A stretch of 41,281 nt of DNA from JANLTP01 sp031363055 (GTDB lineage Bacteria; Pseudomonadota; Gammaproteobacteria; Burkholderiales; Burkholderiaceae_E), in the NCBI GenBank assembly GCA_031363055.1, contig JANLTP010000159.1, positions 1 through 41,281 of the forward strand, read 5' to 3'. Below the pieces are notes generated by a model. The model saw nothing but the letters and a program-made list of their open reading frames with translations, ran no database searches and was not told the DNA's origin. The translations under genes and the position numbers were made by a program. Below, in pieces: positions 16,068-23,588 of this stretch (within the stretch, counting starts at the first letter, position 1; each line of letters starts with the position of its first letter).

Positions 16068-16082
16068 TGGCACGAACCCTGC
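16068..16082 (+). promoter_or_regulatory. Sigma-54 (-24/-12) promoter of the rhodanese gene
   Basis: TGGCACGAACCCTGC: a perfect TGGCACG -24 element, GG and GC separated by 10 bases, and CTGC(A) at -12. The expected start is near 16094, about 75 nt before the ATG. It is divergent from the activator gene and paired with the 16011-16025 palindrome. Confidence 0.85.
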
Positions 16083-16167
16083 AAACAGATCGTTGCTGGC
16101 GCTGGTGTTTGCTTGATTTCGTTTTCGCTTTGTTTGCCTGTCCACTTAACCCCTTCGGAGATTACAC

Positions 16168-17034
16168 ATGAGTACCGGAATTCTTCTTAGCCCGACTGAA
16201 CTGAGCAACCTGCTCGACAGCGGCGAGCCGTTGGTCATCATCGATACGCGCGACGACGTTTCGTACGCCGCCGCTCACATTCCCGGGGCCGTCAACCTGC
16301 GCGACATCTTCACCTACCTCGCGACCTCGACGCCCGAGGGACTCGACGAAATGCAGGCCAAGTTCGAGGCCGAGTTTGGTCGGATCGGTTTGTCCGGTAA
16401 AGAAACGGCGGTACTGTATGAAGACACTATGAGTTCCGGGTTTGGTCAATCCTGTCGAGGCTATTTCTTGCTGACCCACTTTGGATATCCGAAGATCAAG
16501 GTTTTGCACGGTGGTCTGGGGGCCTGGAAAAAGGCTGGTCTGCTACTAACGACCGAAGTGCCGAAACCGACCGCCACCGTCTTCAAGGCAGACATTGCAG
16601 CCGGGTCGGTCATGATCGACAAAGAAGAAATGCTGGCTTCACTGAGCAACCCGAAGATCGTCAAGCTGGATGTGCGTGACATCGATGAATGGATTGGCGA
16701 AAGCTCCTCCCCCTATGGCAAGGACTACGCACCGAGAAAAGGGCGCCTGCCCAATTCAAAATGGATCGAGTGGTATCGAATGATGAAGCCGACCGCCGCC
16801 GGGCCGATGTTCAAGAGCGCTGCTGAAATTCAGGCTGAGTGTCGCACGGTCGGCATCACGCCGGACTCGACTATTTATCTGTACTGCTTCAAGGGGGCGC
16901 GCGCGTCGAACACCTACCTCGCACTCAAGGAGGCCGGTTACGACGATGTCAAGATGTACTTCGGTTCGTGGAACGAATGGTCACGCGATCAGTCCCTCCC
17001 GATCGAGGAAGGGCTGACGCCCATGGCCGCTTGA
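16168..17034 (+). CDS. Two-domain rhodanese-type sulfurtransferase
   Basis: 288 residues with tandem rhodanese domains. Domain 1 (about 5-128) lacks a cysteine at the active-loop position (YEDTMSSGFGQSCRGYF) and looks structural. Domain 2 (about 145-285) has the active loop CFKGARAS with Cys240. It should move sulfane sulfur from a donor such as thiosulfate to a thiol or cyanide acceptor. No signal peptide; cytoplasmic. ATG at 16168 is preceded by CGGAG at good spacing. Predicted sigma-54 promoter at 16068-16082, so controlled with the OsmC/rubredoxin operon. Confidence 0.93.
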   Translation: MSTGILLSPTELSNLLDSGEPLVIIDTRDDVSYAAAHIPGAVNLRDIFTYLATSTPEGLDEMQAKFEAEFGRIGLSGKETAVLYEDTMSSGFGQSCRGYFLLTHFGYPKIKVLHGGLGAWKKAGLLLTTEVPKPTATVFKADIAAGSVMIDKEEMLASLSNPKIVKLDVRDIDEWIGESSSPYGKDYAPRKGRLPNSKWIEWYRMMKPTAAGPMFKSAAEIQAECRTVGITPDSTIYLYCFKGARASNTYLALKEAGYDDVKMYFGSWNEWSRDQSLPIEEGLTPMAA

Positions 17035-17068
17035 GCGGGTCGCAACTTCGCTTGGGCAAGTGGCCAGT

Positions 17069-17095
17069 TTGCTCGAGCAAGGTATCGCTCGAGCG
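17069..17095. other. Two adjacent CTCGAG-centred palindromes between convergent genes
   Basis: TTGCTCGAGCAA (17069-17080) and CGCTCGAGCG (17086-17095) are both perfect palindromes, between the ends of the rhodanese and DUF937 genes. Neither is followed by a T run on either strand, so they are not clear intrinsic terminators; factor-dependent termination or transcript-end stabilisation is possible. Confidence 0.4.
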
Positions 17096-17102
17096 GGTCA
17101 CA

Positions 17103-17618
17103 TCACTTGGTCAGTTGGTTTTTCATTTTTGCGGCCGCAATTAGCAGCGCGGCGCTGCCCAGCGTCTTGACCAGAGTCGGGTGATCCGCGTAAAAGCGGC
17201 CGATCTGGTCAACCACGCCGGTCGATTGTTGCTCGGCGTGAGTGGCGATTTGCTGCACGTCGCGGGGCGATAACTTTTCTGCCTGTTCGGCGGTGATTTG
17301 CGTGCTGCCCGGGGTCATGACCTTGCCGAGAATATTGCCCGCGACGCCGGCCAGGATTGCCGGTCCGGCAGCCGCTAAAATCTGGTTGAGCACGCCCGCC
17401 TGCTGGCTGCCGTTGGACTGGCCGAACAACTGGCCGACCATTTGGCCGAACGGCGGGGTCTGATCCGAACGAAACGCCTCTGACATGCCATGGGCGAGCA
17501 GATCCGGCGGGGCCTCTTGCATGGCTTGGTCCAGATGCAGGTTACCAGCGCTGCCGCTCGTACCGGATCCGCGAGCCGCTGCCGCCGTAGCCTGTTGCAA
17601 AAGATCCAAGAGTCCCAT
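17103..17618 (-). CDS. DUF937/YidB-like protein
   Basis: 171 residues starting MGLLDLLQQA. The pattern of an N-terminal short helix, a Gly/Ser/Gln-rich linker (about 20-85) and a conserved GQLFGQSNG...AGVLNQILAAAGPAILAG...ITAEQAEKLSPRDVQQIATHAEQ region is that of DUF937 proteins, whose function is not established. ATG at 17618 follows GGAG at 6 nt; upstream in-frame codons lack a ribosome site. A hydrophobic stretch (GSAALLIAAAKM) is near the C-terminus. Convergent with the rhodanese gene. Confidence 0.82.
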   Translation of the reverse strand: MGLLDLLQQATAAAARGSGTSGSAGNLHLDQAMQEAPPDLLAHGMSEAFRSDQTPPFGQMVGQLFGQSNGSQQAGVLNQILAAAGPAILAGVAGNILGKVMTPGSTQITAEQAEKLSPRDVQQIATHAEQQSTGVVDQIGRFYADHPTLVKTLGSAALLIAAAKMKNQLTK

Positions 17619-17797
17619 TTGATTCTCCGCTAGTAGTTGGTGCCTGGGCCGCAAGTTGCGCGGCGGGGAGGCCAATCATACGCTTTTCAAGGGTTGGCTC
17701 GACCCAATGGCAACCGGTCACGCAGAACAGCGTTTGGCACCCCCTGAAAGCGATTCTGTTGCCTGCGGCTGACCTGTAGATGACGATGGCACGCTAA

Positions 17798-17826
17798 TTG
17801 CGCATTTGGCGGCAGTGATCTATAAA
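17798..17826 (+). promoter_or_regulatory. Sigma-70-type promoter of the GntR-led catabolic operon
   Basis: TTGCGC (-35, 17798-17803) and TATAAA (-10, 17821-17826) are separated by exactly 17 bp, giving a predicted start near 17833, about 10 bp before the TTGGGATCCCAA palindrome. Confidence 0.6.
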
Positions 17827-17842
17827 CAGTCCTGAATTCTGA

Positions 17843-17854
17843 TTGGGATCCCAA
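17843..17854. promoter_or_regulatory. Operator-like palindrome TTGGGATCCCAA
   Basis: A perfect 12-bp palindrome just downstream of the predicted promoter and directly before the GntR start. It resembles the ATTGGATCCAAT operator known for VanR, a regulator of the same FCD subclass. Binding here would block early elongation and allow autorepression of the whole operon. Inference from position and symmetry. Confidence 0.65.
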
Positions 17855-17855
17855 A

Positions 17856-18593
17856 TTGAGTGCAACTTCGCCTGCCAGCCCCGCTCGTGCCGCTTCACGG
17901 CGCATCGAGATGGTGCCGACGTTAGCGAGTAGTGTGTACGAACGCATCAAGCACGAAATATTCGAGTTTCAACTGCCGCCCGGTCAACGGTTTTCTGAAC
18001 AAAGTCTGGCCAATCGTCTGGGTGTGTCGCGTACTCCCCTGCGTTTAGCCCTGCATGTGCTGGCACGCGATGGTTATCTGAACCGCTTTGATGGTCATTC
18101 CGGTTGGCAGGTCAAACCGTTTGATCTGGCCTATTACGAAGATCTCTACGACTTCCGTGTACAGATTGAATTGATCGCCGTGCGACGCTTGTGCGCCATG
18201 CAACCGCCGCCGGATCTGAGTGACTTGCGCGCATTCTGGAGTGACCCGACTCATCGCAGGCTGCTCGATGGTCAACGGGTCGCAAGCGAAGACGAAAAAT
18301 TTCATAACGTCCTGGTGGCCTTGGCCGGTAACCGGGAGATGTTGCGCACCCACGTCGATCTGACCGAGCGTATTCGAATCATTCGCCGTCTCGACTTTGT
18401 GGCACCGGCGCGTATCGAGTCGGCCTTCGACGAGCACAACGGCATTCTGGCAGCGCTGGCGACTCGGCAGACGGCGCAGGCCGAAGCGCTGATCGAGGCG
18501 CACATTGCGGCCTCGCGCGCCGAGATCCGGCGCATTACCTTGCACCATTTATCGATCGCTGCCCAGCAGGGTGTAGAGGCAACATGCGCCTGA
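17856..18593 (+). CDS. GntR-family transcriptional regulator (FadR/VanR, FCD domain)
   Basis: 245 residues. N-terminal winged HTH (about 22-88) with VYERIKHEIFEFQLPPGQRFSEQSLANRLGVSRTPLR, then an all-helical FCD ligand-binding domain (95-225) with DEKFHNVLVALAGNREM and FDEHNGILAALATRQ, typical metal/ligand-site segments. Start: TTG at 17856 follows the palindrome; ATG at 17910 (MVPTLASSVYERI) would leave the palindrome in the 5' leader and is equally plausible. First gene of a ten-gene run; the likely effector is the substrate or an intermediate of the pathway encoded downstream. Confidence 0.93.
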   Translation: MSATSPASPARAASRRIEMVPTLASSVYERIKHEIFEFQLPPGQRFSEQSLANRLGVSRTPLRLALHVLARDGYLNRFDGHSGWQVKPFDLAYYEDLYDFRVQIELIAVRRLCAMQPPPDLSDLRAFWSDPTHRRLLDGQRVASEDEKFHNVLVALAGNREMLRTHVDLTERIRIIRRLDFVAPARIESAFDEHNGILAALATRQTAQAEALIEAHIAASRAEIRRITLHHLSIAAQQGVEATCA

Positions 18594-18621
18594 ACCCCAA
18601 TCGATTCAGCAAAGGACCATG

Positions 18622-19893
18622 ATGGACACCTACGATCTTGTATTGGCCGGTGGTCATCTGATCGACCCGGCGCAGTCGCTGGATGGCGACTACGACATCG
18701 CGATCAGCCAGGGCCGTATCGCCGCGATCCTTCCCCGGGGTGCGCAGGTCGCCGCTCGTCAACGGGTTGAATTGAACCAGCGCCTGGTGATACCCGGCAT
18801 GATCGACTCGCATGCCCATGTCTTTCAGTACGTGACCGGGCGCTTCGGTCTCGAGGCCGATCTGTGCGGCGTGCGCTCGGGGGTCACCACCTTGATCGAT
18901 CAAGGCGGGCCTTCCTGCATGACCTTGCCGGCATTTCGCGAATACGTGGTGAAGCCGAAGCACACACGGGTCCTCGCCTATTTGTCGGCTTATCTGGTCG
19001 GTGGCATTGAAGGTCACTACTATCCGGAGTTGTATCGGCCCGACTGTGTGGATATTGCCGCCACCGTGAGATCAGCGCTGGCCAATACCGACATCGTCAA
19101 GGGGTTCAAGGCGCATGCCGAACTCGGCGGCTTTGCACGTTGGGGGATCGACGTCATCGCCCAGGCTGCACAAATTGCCGATCAGGCGAAGATGCCGCTC
19201 TATATTCACTTCGGTCAACTCTGGCCCTTGCCCAAGGACAATACGCAGTCGGTTGATGCCGATACCATTCTGGCCGAAGTGGTGCCCTTGCTGAAGGCCG
19301 GTGACATCATTGCGCATCCGTTCACCCGGCACCCCGGCGGCTTTGTCAACCGGCAAGGACAGGTCCATGCGATTGTTCGCGAGGCGTTGGCGCGCGGTCT
19401 GAAAATCGATGTCGGACATGGCTCGCATTTCAGCTACAAGATGGCGCGCATCGCGCTCGATGCCGGCATTGTTCCGGACACCCTGGGCGCCGACATGCAT
19501 GGCTACAACACGACGGTGCCGGCACCGGCCGGCACGCCCGAGCAACATTCCGACCAGGAACACATGTTCTTTGGTCAGCAGCGATTTTCGCTGACCTCGG
19601 CAATGACGGCGATGCTCGCGCTCGGTCTGCCGCTCACGCAAGTGGTCCGCATGGTGACCTGCAACGTGGTCGATGTGTTCGGCCTGCCGAAGGAGCTCGG
19701 CACGCTCGCGATCGGCCATCCCGCCGATATCTCGGTACTGCACGACGAGACCGGCCGCTGGACCTTGCGCGATAACGAAGGCACACAGATCGTCGCACAG
19801 CGTTTGCTGCGCCCGGACTTCTGCTTGCGCGACGGCCAGCGTTTTGACGCTGACGCCTCGATCTTGCCAGCCACGCAGGCGCAGGCGGCATGA
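18622..19893 (+). CDS. Amidohydrolase/deacetylase-family metal hydrolase
   Basis: About 423 residues. Metal-dependent TIM-barrel amidohydrolase with HxH (SHAHVFQ, His66 after the second Met numbered as 2 in the longer form), a lysine in KGFKAHAELGG that may be carboxylated, His in PLYIHFGQ and IIAHPFTRH, and Asp in LGADMHGYN. Resembles the dihydroorotase-like COG3964 deacetylase group, so it may open a cyclic amide or remove an acyl group. Two ATGs are adjacent (18619, 18622); AAAGGA is 5 nt before the second, so that one is chosen. It overlaps the molybdenum hydroxylase gene by ATGA, suggesting it acts on the hydroxylated product or on the imported substrate. Confidence 0.88.
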   Translation: MDTYDLVLAGGHLIDPAQSLDGDYDIAISQGRIAAILPRGAQVAARQRVELNQRLVIPGMIDSHAHVFQYVTGRFGLEADLCGVRSGVTTLIDQGGPSCMTLPAFREYVVKPKHTRVLAYLSAYLVGGIEGHYYPELYRPDCVDIAATVRSALANTDIVKGFKAHAELGGFARWGIDVIAQAAQIADQAKMPLYIHFGQLWPLPKDNTQSVDADTILAEVVPLLKAGDIIAHPFTRHPGGFVNRQGQVHAIVREALARGLKIDVGHGSHFSYKMARIALDAGIVPDTLGADMHGYNTTVPAPAGTPEQHSDQEHMFFGQQRFSLTSAMTAMLALGLPLTQVVRMVTCNVVDVFGLPKELGTLAIGHPADISVLHDETGRWTLRDNEGTQIVAQRLLRPDFCLRDGQRFDADASILPATQAQAA

Positions 19894-22265
19894 ACGCCAG
19901 TGTATCGGCCACCGATCTGGCGCCCGCCCACGGCGTCGGCGCGTCCTTGCGTCGCAAGGAAGATCAGCGGCTCATGACCGGGCGCGGTCAGTTTGTCGCG
20001 GATATTCGCTTGCCCGATACGCTCGAGGTTGCCTTTGTTCGTTCGCCGCTGGCGCATGCGCGGATTCTCGGCATCACCAAGCCGCGTGGCGCTGAATCAC
20101 AAGTCTTTCTGATGGACGACCTAACCGGTGTCAAACCGATTCGTGCGGTCAGCAGCCTGGCGGGCTTCAAGCCCTCGGATCAGTGGCCACTGGCGCGCGA
20201 AAAAGTTCGACAGGTGGGCGAAATGATCGCCATGTGTGTCGCCGCCACGCGCGGCGCTGCCGAAGATCTGGCTGAAACCGTGCAGGTTCAATTCGAGACC
20301 CTGCCGGCGGTGGTCGACATGATTGCCGCGCGTAGTCCGACGGCTGCATCGCTGGTGCACGAAGAGTGGGGTGACAACGTCTTCTTGCAGACCCGGGTCG
20401 AGGCGGATCTGAGCGCGGTCATCGCCAAGGCTGATGTCGTCGTGCGCCGTCATGTTCGCACCGCCCGGCAAAGCATGGCGCCGCTCGAGGGCCGTGGTGT
20501 GCTCTGTCACTGGGACAGCCGGCTCGAGCAATTGGTCATGTACAGCGCCGCCCAGATGCCGCATATCAATCGTGCCGGTCTGTCGGAATGTCTGGGACTG
20601 GATCAGGGTCAGATCCGCGTAATTTCGCCGGACGTCGGCGGTGGATTTGGCTACAAGGGAATCTTGTTGCCGGAAGAAATTTGTGTCGCCTGGCTGGCGC
20701 TGTATTTGAAGCGTCCGATTCGCTGGATCGAAGATCGGCGCGAACAACTGGTCGCCAACACCAATTGTCGCGAACACGATTACGACATTACCTTGTATGC
20801 CAATCGCAGCGGCAAACTATTGGCAATTGACTGCGAGGCCACGGTCGATTCAGGTGCCTATTCCTCGTACCCATTTTCGGCCTGTCTCGAGGCGGCGCAA
20901 GTCGGCTCGATTCTGCCCGGGCCGTACAAGATGGAGGCCTTTCGCTGCCTGACCTGGTCGGTGGCCACCAACAAGCCGCCGATCTTGCCGTACCGGGGTG
21001 TGGCGCGCACGGGAGTGTGCTTCGCGCTCGAAACCGTCATGGACGCGGTAGCGCGCGAAATCGGCATGGAGCCGCATGAGTTTCGCCTGCTCAATCTGGT
21101 GGCCGCTGATGATATGCCTTATGACAACATCACCGGCAAACACTTCGACTCCGGTGACTACCGCCAAGCTCTGCGCCGTACGATGGCAGCACTTGACTTA
21201 ACGGCGTGGCGGGCGCGACAGCGCAACGGTGAAGCGGACGGTCGGCTGATTGGCATTGGTCACTCGGTGTATTGCGAGCAAGCTGCGCACGGCACATCGG
21301 TCTACCACGGCTGGGGCATTCCGATGGTGCCCGGTCATGAGCAGTGTTGTGCGCGTTTGACGCCCGACGGCATTCTCGAGCTTCGAATCGGCGCCCATTC
21401 GCACGGCCAGAGTCTCGAAACCACGATGGCGCAGGTGGCCCATACCGTGCTCGGCATTGATGAGTCGAGGGTTCGCTTGCTGCATGGCGATACCGCCTTG
21501 TCGCCTTATTCAACCGGCACCTGGGGTTCGCGCTGTGCGGTCATGTCGGGCGGTGCGGTGGCCACCGCCTGCAAGGCGATTGCGCAGCGCGTACTCCATA
21601 TTGCCGCCCACTTGATGGCTGTCCCCGTTGAAGGCCTGCGCCTTCAAGACGGATCGATCGTCGACTCGCTCGGCGCGCGCACGTTGAGTTTGACCGATGT
21701 CGCGCACGCCTGGTATCGCCAGCCGCAGCGCCTGCCCAAGACGGTCGATCCGGCCGGGCTCGAAGTGGCGGTCGGCTATAAGGCGGCGCGCGATACCGGT
21801 ACCTTCAGCTATGCGGTTCATGCCTGTGCCGTGGCGATCGATACCGAACTGGGTGCGGTAGAAATTCTCGACTACGTCATTTGCGAAGATGGCGGCGTGT
21901 TGCTGAACCCGATGGTGGTCGATGGTCAGATCCTGGGCGGTCTGGCGCAAGGCATCGGCACGGCGCTGTATGAAGAAATGCCCTACGACAGCGAAGGCCA
22001 ACCACTGGCCTCGACCCTGGCGGACTACTTGTTGCCGGGCGCAACCGAGGTACCCGGCGCGCGCATCGATCATCTGCAAACCGCCTCGCCTTACACGGAG
22101 TTCGGACAAAAGGGTATTGGCGAGGGCGGCGCGATCGCGCCACCGGCGGCGATCGTCAATGCGATCAATGATGCGCTCGCGCAGTTGGGTGTGGAAATCA
22201 ACGAATGTCCGGTCTCACCACGGCGCTTGCGTGACGCGTTACGCAGAGTACAAGGTAATTCATGA
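19890..22265 (+). CDS. Molybdenum hydroxylase large subunit (molybdopterin-binding, xanthine dehydrogenase family)
   Basis: 791 residues, full length for a separate large subunit. It binds the molybdopterin-cytosine-type cofactor and hydroxylates an activated carbon with water. Visible motifs: DVGGGFGYKG (248-257), the substrate loop PYRGVARTG (367-375) and the catalytic Glu745 in GQKGIGEGGAIAPP. True CO dehydrogenase has an AYxCSFR loop; that is absent, so this is not CoxL in function. Likely substrates are N-heterocycles or aldehydes. ATGA overlaps with both neighbours give tight coupling with the FAD and iron-sulfur subunits. Confidence 0.94.
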   Translation: MNASVSATDLAPAHGVGASLRRKEDQRLMTGRGQFVADIRLPDTLEVAFVRSPLAHARILGITKPRGAESQVFLMDDLTGVKPIRAVSSLAGFKPSDQWPLAREKVRQVGEMIAMCVAATRGAAEDLAETVQVQFETLPAVVDMIAARSPTAASLVHEEWGDNVFLQTRVEADLSAVIAKADVVVRRHVRTARQSMAPLEGRGVLCHWDSRLEQLVMYSAAQMPHINRAGLSECLGLDQGQIRVISPDVGGGFGYKGILLPEEICVAWLALYLKRPIRWIEDRREQLVANTNCREHDYDITLYANRSGKLLAIDCEATVDSGAYSSYPFSACLEAAQVGSILPGPYKMEAFRCLTWSVATNKPPILPYRGVARTGVCFALETVMDAVAREIGMEPHEFRLLNLVAADDMPYDNITGKHFDSGDYRQALRRTMAALDLTAWRARQRNGEADGRLIGIGHSVYCEQAAHGTSVYHGWGIPMVPGHEQCCARLTPDGILELRIGAHSHGQSLETTMAQVAHTVLGIDESRVRLLHGDTALSPYSTGTWGSRCAVMSGGAVATACKAIAQRVLHIAAHLMAVPVEGLRLQDGSIVDSLGARTLSLTDVAHAWYRQPQRLPKTVDPAGLEVAVGYKAARDTGTFSYAVHACAVAIDTELGAVEILDYVICEDGGVLLNPMVVDGQILGGLAQGIGTALYEEMPYDSEGQPLASTLADYLLPGATEVPGARIDHLQTASPYTEFGQKGIGEGGAIAPPAAIVNAINDALAQLGVEINECPVSPRRLRDALRRVQGNS

Positions 22266-23071
22266 AGCCGGCCCCCTTTCAATATGAACGCGCACTGAGC
22301 GCCGCGCAAGCCATTGCGCAGCTCGCCGGCGGCGAAGGCATGGTCAAGTTGTGCGCCGGCAGCCAGTCGCTGGGCCCCATGCTGAATCTTCGCTTGGCGC
22401 AACCCGCCAAGCTCATTGATATCAGTCAACTGCAGGCTTTGCGCGGCTTCGAGCTGATTCCCGATGGTTTGCGGATCGGTTCGGCCATGACCCATGCGCG
22501 CATCGAAGACGGTGAGTTGCCCGACCTTACTCGCGGATTGCTGCCGACGGTGGCGGCCGGCATTGCCTACCGCGCCATTCGCAATCGCGGCACGCTCGGG
22601 GGCAGTCTCGCGCATGCTGATCCGGCGGCCGATTGGGTCAGTTGCATGTCCCTGCTCGATGCGGTTATCTGCGTCGCGGGTTCCGATTCAGAGCGCAGCC
22701 TGCCGGCCAGTCAACTGTTTCTGGGCCCATTCACGACCAGCCTGGCCGAGGATGAATTGATCGTTGCCGTCGAGGTGCCGCGCTTCTCCAGCCGCGCACG
22801 CTGGGCCTATCGAAAATACTGCCGCAAGCCCGGCGAGTTCGCCGAAGCGATCGCTGCCCTGTGGATCGATGATGAACACAATATCGCGCGCGCTGTCTTT
22901 GGTTCGTTCAATGGCATGCCGCGGGTAATCTCGGGCATGGATGCAGTGGCGCGGCTGCGCGATTCCAAGCAGCGCAGCCGTTCGCTCGACGAAAGTGGTC
23001 TGGACGATGACTATCAGCGCGAAATGCATTCGGCCATGTTGCGGCGCGCTTTTGAGGATCTGGACCGATGA
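22262..23071 (+). CDS. Molybdenum hydroxylase FAD-binding medium subunit
   Basis: 269 residues. Two FAD pyrophosphate motifs are seen: CAGSQSLGPMLNLRL (31-45) and IRNRGTLGGSLAHADPAADW (106-125). It transfers electrons from the 2Fe-2S subunit to an external acceptor. CoxM/CutM family. It starts within the stop of the large subunit and ends within the start of the small subunit (ATGA on both sides). Confidence 0.95.
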   Translation: MKPAPFQYERALSAAQAIAQLAGGEGMVKLCAGSQSLGPMLNLRLAQPAKLIDISQLQALRGFELIPDGLRIGSAMTHARIEDGELPDLTRGLLPTVAAGIAYRAIRNRGTLGGSLAHADPAADWVSCMSLLDAVICVAGSDSERSLPASQLFLGPFTTSLAEDELIVAVEVPRFSSRARWAYRKYCRKPGEFAEAIAALWIDDEHNIARAVFGSFNGMPRVISGMDAVARLRDSKQRSRSLDESGLDDDYQREMHSAMLRRAFEDLDR

Positions 23072-23577
23072 GCATCGATTCGAACGCATTGCCTGCGCTG
23101 ACTCGCTCGCTGGTGACCTTGACCATCAATGGCCAGAGCGTCAGCGCGGCTACCGAAGGCCGGACCCATCTGGCCGACTTCATTCGAGAGCAACCCGGAC
23201 TCACCGGCACCCATCTGGGTTGTGAACACGGTGTTTGCGGTGCCTGCACGATTGAGCTCGATGGCGCGCCGGCGCGCTCCTGCATTACCTATGCGATGGC
23301 CTGTGAGGGGCGCCAGGTACGCACCATCGAGGGCTTCGACAACGATCCGCTGATGGCGCGTTTGCGCGAGGCGTTCGCTGCAGAACATGCGCTGCAATGC
23401 GGCTATTGCACACCCGGAATGCTGGTCACCGCCCGCGACATCGTGCAACGCCTGCCGCAGGCCGACGAAGCTCGAATTCGGCTCGAGTTGGCCGGTAACT
23501 TGTGCCGTTGTACAGGCTATCGCGGCATCGTTCGCGCCATTCAACGAGTGCTCGCTTCACAATTTCCACATCGATAA
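23068..23577 (+). CDS. Molybdenum hydroxylase 2Fe-2S small subunit
   Basis: 169 residues. Plant-type ferredoxin cluster cysteines 52, 57, 60 and 72 (GCEHGVCGAC...SC) and the second, proximal cluster cysteines 111, 114, 146 and 148 (CGYCTPGM ... NLCRCTGYR). CoxS/CutS family; it bridges molybdenum and FAD. With the two preceding genes it completes the L-M-S trimer. The gene order large-medium-small differs from the common coxMSL order. Confidence 0.96.
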   Translation: MSIDSNALPALTRSLVTLTINGQSVSAATEGRTHLADFIREQPGLTGTHLGCEHGVCGACTIELDGAPARSCITYAMACEGRQVRTIEGFDNDPLMARLREAFAAEHALQCGYCTPGMLVTARDIVQRLPQADEARIRLELAGNLCRCTGYRGIVRAIQRVLASQFPHR

Positions 23578-23588
23578 AAGGAATCAAC

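Noticed and set aside
19890..23577. Aerobic carbon monoxide dehydrogenase (coxLMS)
   Set aside because: The large subunit lacks the AYxCSFR active-site loop and has PYRGVARTG instead; only the general Mo-hydroxylase family is supported.
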